Assembly: GCA_029253285.1 (NCBI GenBank)
Contig: JAQWZU010000048.1
Location: 1-44,259 of the forward strand
From: Akkermansiaceae bacterium
GTDB lineage: Bacteria > Verrucomicrobiota > Verrucomicrobiia > Verrucomicrobiales > Akkermansiaceae
Length of the DNA stretch: 44,259 nucleotides
Reading direction: 5' to 3'
Shown: positions 41,779 through 44,259 of the stretch, piece after piece
Layout: every line of letters begins with the position of its first letter
Position numbering within the stretch: the first letter of the stretch is position 1
The notes under the pieces: model-generated
Seen by the model: only the letters and a program-made list of their open reading frames with translations
Databases searched by the model: none
Told to the model about the DNA's origin: nothing
Position numbers and translations under genes: made by a program

Positions 41779-43156
41779 GTTCGTTGGGGCTGAGGAGTCC
41801 ATCATCATCGAGATCAATGAGGGGGAAATATTTTTTCAGCCTTTTCAAGAGCTCCTTGGTTGGAGCATAGGCGAACTCGTCGATGGTTAATTGCCCATCC
41901 TTGTTTTTGTCTCTTCGTTGGATCAGAGCCGTTACTGAATCCGGCAGCCTGAGAATCTTAAGCAGTTTCTTACCGGAGGGAAGCTTCAGTTCCTCCTGGG
42001 AGTCATACGAACCAGCAGTGGAAGAATCCTCTCCGCCGTCTCCTGACGAGGATGAAATGACGACCACAAGTAAGATCACAGCGACAACTCCGGATATGGC
42101 GAACCAAACCCATTTGGGAATACCATCCTTTCCCCTATCAGGTTCTCCCATGCTAACCGAGGTGTTGTTATGCTGTTCCTGAACACTTTGTTCAATTCTG
42201 CCAGTGTCCGGAGTAAGACCTCCGGGAGCTGCGCTGGGAATGTGAACCCCAGAAGTTGCGGTGTCGGCTTTGACGGTGATGGGCTGGGTGGGTGAACTGA
42301 CTGTGGATGGCTCCGGAGGATCGTAAGTTCCATTGAGGACCCCCATGAATTGTTCGAGTGCGGCTTGCGCTGAATCCGGCCGGTCATTAACTCGACAAGA
42401 CATGAGATTCATGACCCATTTACATAAGCCAGAGTGCATATCGGGGCGGAACTCCCTGAGGTCCTTGTAATTCCCGGTCAGGTGACCGGCCATGATCAGG
42501 GCGACGGAATCTCCATCGAAGGGATATTGTCCGGCGAGAGCGTAGTAAAATACGGCGCCGAGAGCATAGAGATCAGTGCGGGCGTCGAGTTCGAGTTGTT
42601 CGAACTGCTCCGGGGCCATGAAGTGAATCGAGCCAAAGAGGGAATTTCCCTGCGCAATGGTCTGTTTTGACGGTTCGATGGAAAACTTGGCCAATCCAAA
42701 ATCGAGGAGTTTGAGCTGCATTCTCCCGCTTGGAAGCCAAGTCATCATGAAGTTTGCCGGCTTGAGATCACGGTGCTGCAGATGGGCCGCATGCGCGGCG
42801 ACAATTCCTTCCAGGGACTGTTCTGCCAGTATGAGAAAGTCCTGCTCGGTAAAGGGAGCGCGAACGATGAGGTCCTCGAGTGTTTCTCCTTCCAGGAGTT
42901 CCATTACCACAAAGGGGCCGTCACCGTCTTCACCGAAGTCGTAGAGACTGACAATATTGGGTGAATTCAAGGCTGAGAGCGAATGGCATTCGCGGAGTAA
43001 TTCCTCCACAGCGCCTTGGGAATTATTCGAATCATCAGCAACAAGGCGCTTGATTGCAACCTTGCGCTTCAATTGCCGGTCATACCCTTCGTAGACGGTC
43101 CCAACACCACCTTGTCCGAGTTTCCGGCGGATTTCGTAACGTTCTTGAATCTCCAT
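41750..43156 (-). CDS. PknB-type Ser/Thr protein kinase with membrane segment and C-terminal EF-hands
   Basis: A 468-residue kinase. The catalytic domain (about 8-270) has GQGGVGTVYEG, the lysine of VAIKRL, the catalytic loop HRDLKPANF, DFGLA and APEQFEQLE, so it should be active and of the Hanks type. A Pro/Thr/Ser-rich linker is followed by one membrane segment (about 348-370, WVWFAISGVVAVILLVVVIS). Outside the membrane lies a pair of calcium-binding EF-hand loops, DKNKDGQLTIDE (416-427) and DLDDDGLLSPNE (448-459). This suggests a kinase that senses Ca2+ outside the cytoplasm. Its targets are unknown; a phosphorylatable STAS protein lies convergent and overlapping by 29 bases. Confidence 0.9.
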   Translation of the reverse strand: MEIQERYEIRRKLGQGGVGTVYEGYDRQLKRKVAIKRLVADDSNNSQGAVEELLRECHSLSALNSPNIVSLYDFGEDGDGPFVVMELLEGETLEDLIVRAPFTEQDFLILAEQSLEGIVAAHAAHLQHRDLKPANFMMTWLPSGRMQLKLLDFGLAKFSIEPSKQTIAQGNSLFGSIHFMAPEQFEQLELDARTDLYALGAVFYYALAGQYPFDGDSVALIMAGHLTGNYKDLREFRPDMHSGLCKWVMNLMSCRVNDRPDSAQAALEQFMGVLNGTYDPPEPSTVSSPTQPITVKADTATSGVHIPSAAPGGLTPDTGRIEQSVQEQHNNTSVSMGEPDRGKDGIPKWVWFAISGVVAVILLVVVISSSSGDGGEDSSTAGSYDSQEELKLPSGKKLLKILRLPDSVTALIQRRDKNKDGQLTIDEFAYAPTKELLKRLKKYFPLIDLDDDGLLSPNELTRAYFSKG

Positions 43157-43318
43157 TTTCCCAGATGAAATCTCGTCAGAAACCTATGATGATTTTCTAG
43201 ACGGTGATGGCACAGTTGGAAAGCACGGATGCCAAGAATAATGACATTTCAGGATTGCCACGCCAGCGTCCTCCCGTTAGCTTCCGCCCGCCCCGACCAA
43301 TACGGGCATTTTCTAATC

Positions 43319-43408
43319 GGACAGATGGCAGAGTGGTCGAATGCGCACGCTTGGAAAGCGTGTGATGCAGCAATGTATCCGAGGGTTCGAATCCCTCTCT
43401 GTCCGCCA
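43319..43408 (+). tRNA. tRNA-Ser (anticodon GGA)
   Basis: Ninety bases including the encoded CCA fold as a class II tRNA. The acceptor is GGACAGA paired with TCTGTCC, the anticodon stem is CACGC/GCGTG with loop TTGGAAA (anticodon GGA), a long variable arm contains TGATGCAGCAATGTATC, and the T arm has GGGTTCGAATCCC. The discriminator is G. A decayed hsdM fragment begins directly after it, as expected if an island integrated at this tRNA. Confidence 0.95.
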
Positions 43409-43417
43409 TTTGTATGA

Positions 43418-43768
43418 AGTATCTGGAAGGGCTACATCCTGCCGCTACTCTTCTTCGAGCAGATCAGTGATTTTTGGGATAAAGAACACGCCCGGCCGAT
43501 TAAGCAATATGGCGAGGATTTCGAGGACGGGCACCGCTTTCTGATACCGGACGGCTGCCACTGGGAAGGCGTTCACTCCACCGCTCAAAGCATCGGCGCC
43601 GCCCTAAGGCACGCCATGCAGGAGATTGAGCGGGTCAACCCCGGCACTTTTCACAGCGTCTTCGGCACCGGCGACTGGGTCAATAAGGAGAAGTTCACCG
43701 ATGAGCTGAACTAGATCACGGTTGAGGGCTTCCCCGCGATCGATTACAAGAAAAGATCGGGTTTATAA
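43418..43768 (+). pseudogene. hsdM: Fragment of a type I restriction-modification methyltransferase gene (hsdM), N-terminal region
   Basis: In one frame the DNA after tRNA-Ser reads WKGYILPLLFFEQISDFWD, then EYGEDFEDG-like QYGEDFEDGHRFLIPDGCHWEG, and IGAALRHAMQEIERVNPGTF through NKEKFTDELN. This is the N-terminal helical domain of HsdM, the DNA methyltransferase subunit of type I restriction systems. The start of the gene is missing: a stop lies at 43415-43417, just after the tRNA. A TAG ends the frame at 43712-43714, well before the catalytic domain, and 17 further residues in frame end at TAA 43766-43768. The rest of hsdM, hsdS and hsdR are not in the window. It has richer G+C than the DNA that follows. 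It is a relic of a mobile or defence island. Confidence 0.8.
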
Positions 43769-43769
43769 T
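43764..43769 (+). promoter_or_regulatory. Candidate -10 element upstream of the zinc-ribbon membrane protein gene
   Basis: A perfect TATAAT lies at 43764-43769, 57 bases before ATG 43827, in AT-rich DNA. No good -35 is seen 16-18 bases upstream (TCGATT or nearby at best). It overlaps the end of the hsdM relic frame. Confidence 0.3.
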
Positions 43770-43826
43770 GTTCAATATTCCTCTGCTCTATTTTAAGATA
43801 AGGGCTGAATTGATGGGGATATTGGA

Positions 43827-44237
43827 ATGAAAACGAAAATGGGAAATCCCAACGAGCCATGGTGCCCGGTCTGTAGGGAATATACGGAGCATCATTTGAA
43901 AGGGCGGGAATCTGCGTATTATACCTGTAATCAATGTGGTTCAGATGCCTGGAAACCAACTTCACCAGGGATCTATGGATCGGTTGTGATCTTGGTTTTG
44001 GCTTTCTTGAATTTTATGGCTTTTGTTATCGGGCCTGATGTTGAGCGTGATGGTGGGAACGGAACCATTGATTTCTTCAGCCAAATTGAAATTTGGATTG
44101 TCCAAATATTCGTAATGGGAGCTAACATTTTATTGTTAAGGGTTGTATGGAAAAACGCGGTCCATTGGAGAAAATTCCATAAGTGGAGAAAGAGACACTA
44201 TCAGGAATTGATCGATGCTAGCCGTAAGCAAAAATGA
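43827..44237 (+). CDS. Zinc-ribbon membrane protein of unknown function
   Basis: A 136-residue protein. The N-terminus has a four-cysteine zinc ribbon (WCPVCREYTEHH ... YYTCNQCGSDAWK, about 12-42). Two hydrophobic segments follow (about 50-70, YGSVVILVLAFLNFMAFVIG, and about 88-108, IEIWIVQIFVMGANILLLRV). The end is very basic (WRKFHKWRKRHYQELIDASRKQK). It should lie in the inner membrane with the ribbon and tail in the cytoplasm. Codon use and base composition are AT-richer than in the genes to the left, in keeping with recent arrival. No known family is recognised. The gene seems to be followed at once by another (see the start site at 44243-44259). Confidence 0.65.
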   Translation: MKTKMGNPNEPWCPVCREYTEHHLKGRESAYYTCNQCGSDAWKPTSPGIYGSVVILVLAFLNFMAFVIGPDVERDGGNGTIDFFSQIEIWIVQIFVMGANILLLRVVWKNAVHWRKFHKWRKRHYQELIDASRKQK

Positions 44238-44242
44238 AAAGC

Positions 44243-44259
44243 GGAGGAAACATTTTATG
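44243..44259 (+). promoter_or_regulatory. Ribosome binding site and start codon of a gene cut by the right edge
   Basis: GGAGG at 44243-44247 is followed by 9 bases and ATG at 44257-44259, the last bases of the window. It lies 20 bases after the stop of the zinc-ribbon membrane protein, so a second gene of the same short operon probably begins here. Nothing of its product is visible. Confidence 0.4.

Noticed and set aside
43409-44259. An integrase gene or a second att copy
   Set aside because: No recombinase frame and no repeat of the tRNA-Ser 3' end is visible before the window ends, so the island call rests on the relic and composition alone.
1-44259. CRISPR arrays, insertion sequences, rRNA genes, replication origin
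   Set aside because: No regularly spaced repeats, transposase frames, rRNA-like segments or DnaA-box clusters were noticed by reading; a computed search was not possible.

Overview
The window looks like chromosomal DNA of a free-living, probably aerobic or facultative Verrucomicrobiota (Verrucomicrobiae) bacterium. This is inferred from protein types, not from a marker gene. Pointers are a ThuA / PVC-type dehydrogenase / cytochrome c fusion, a huge lamin-tail/CotH secreted protein with the C-terminal region common in that phylum, a STAS antagonist and an EF-hand Ser/Thr kinase of local types, menaquinone genes, sparse Shine-Dalgarno sites and frequent GTG starts. Base composition is moderate and even, except for the last ~500 bases, which are AT-richer.

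Layout. (1) 1-4582, minus strand: the start of a secreted protein cut by the edge, modF, dnaB, and a Ste24-type M48 protease. (2) 4674-6015: a SprT-type metalloprotein converging on a PAS-AraC regulator. (3) 6088-14483, plus: a Gfo/Idh/MocA oxidoreductase lacking the usual EKP lysine, an exported 1087-residue ThuA / sugar-dehydrogenase-like / HEAT / carbohydrate-binding-like / cytochrome c protein, and a 1305-residue lamin-tail/CotH protein. (4) 14496-15617, minus: a membrane protein, pdxH, tRNA-Phe and its terminator. (5) 15735-18790, plus: cysS, a NahK-like sugar kinase and a small acidic protein. (6) 18787-20051, minus: a rhomboid-like membrane protein translationally coupled to hisI. (7) 20117-24920, plus: gcvT-gcvH-gcvP and an MTH1-like NUDIX hydrolase. 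(8) 25006-30807, plus: a polysaccharide deacetylase lipoprotein, a dynamin-like GTPase and E1alpha-E1beta-E2 of a 2-oxoacid (probably pyruvate) dehydrogenase. (9) 30804-37966: a second PAS-AraC regulator divergent from xylA-xylB, a TIM-barrel isomerase-like gene and two Gfo/Idh/MocA genes, closed by a strong terminator. (10) 38007-43156: a repeat-bearing lipoprotein, a voltage-gated-type K+ channel, menB-menA, a STAS protein and a convergent Ser/Thr kinase. (11) 43319-44259: tRNA-Ser followed at once by a decayed hsdM fragment and an AT-rich segment, which looks like the edge of a genomic island.

How the parts fit. Two loci share one architecture: a PAS-AraC regulator divergent from a sugar-oxidoreductase operon. 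The xyl locus encodes standard xylose entry (isomerase plus a kinase closer in sequence to animal XYLB than to E. coli XylB). It also carries three enzymes that suggest oxidation and cleavage of a xylose-containing or keto-sugar derivative. The 6-14 kb locus pairs a Gfo/Idh enzyme with an exported ThuA-cytochrome fusion. Glycine cleavage and 2-oxoacid dehydrogenase sets lie close together, but neither has its E3/L-protein here, so a shared lipoamide dehydrogenase is presumably elsewhere. The strongest candidates for something undescribed are the extended xyl operon with its PAS-AraC control, and the related Gfo/Idh plus ThuA-PVC-cytochrome module.
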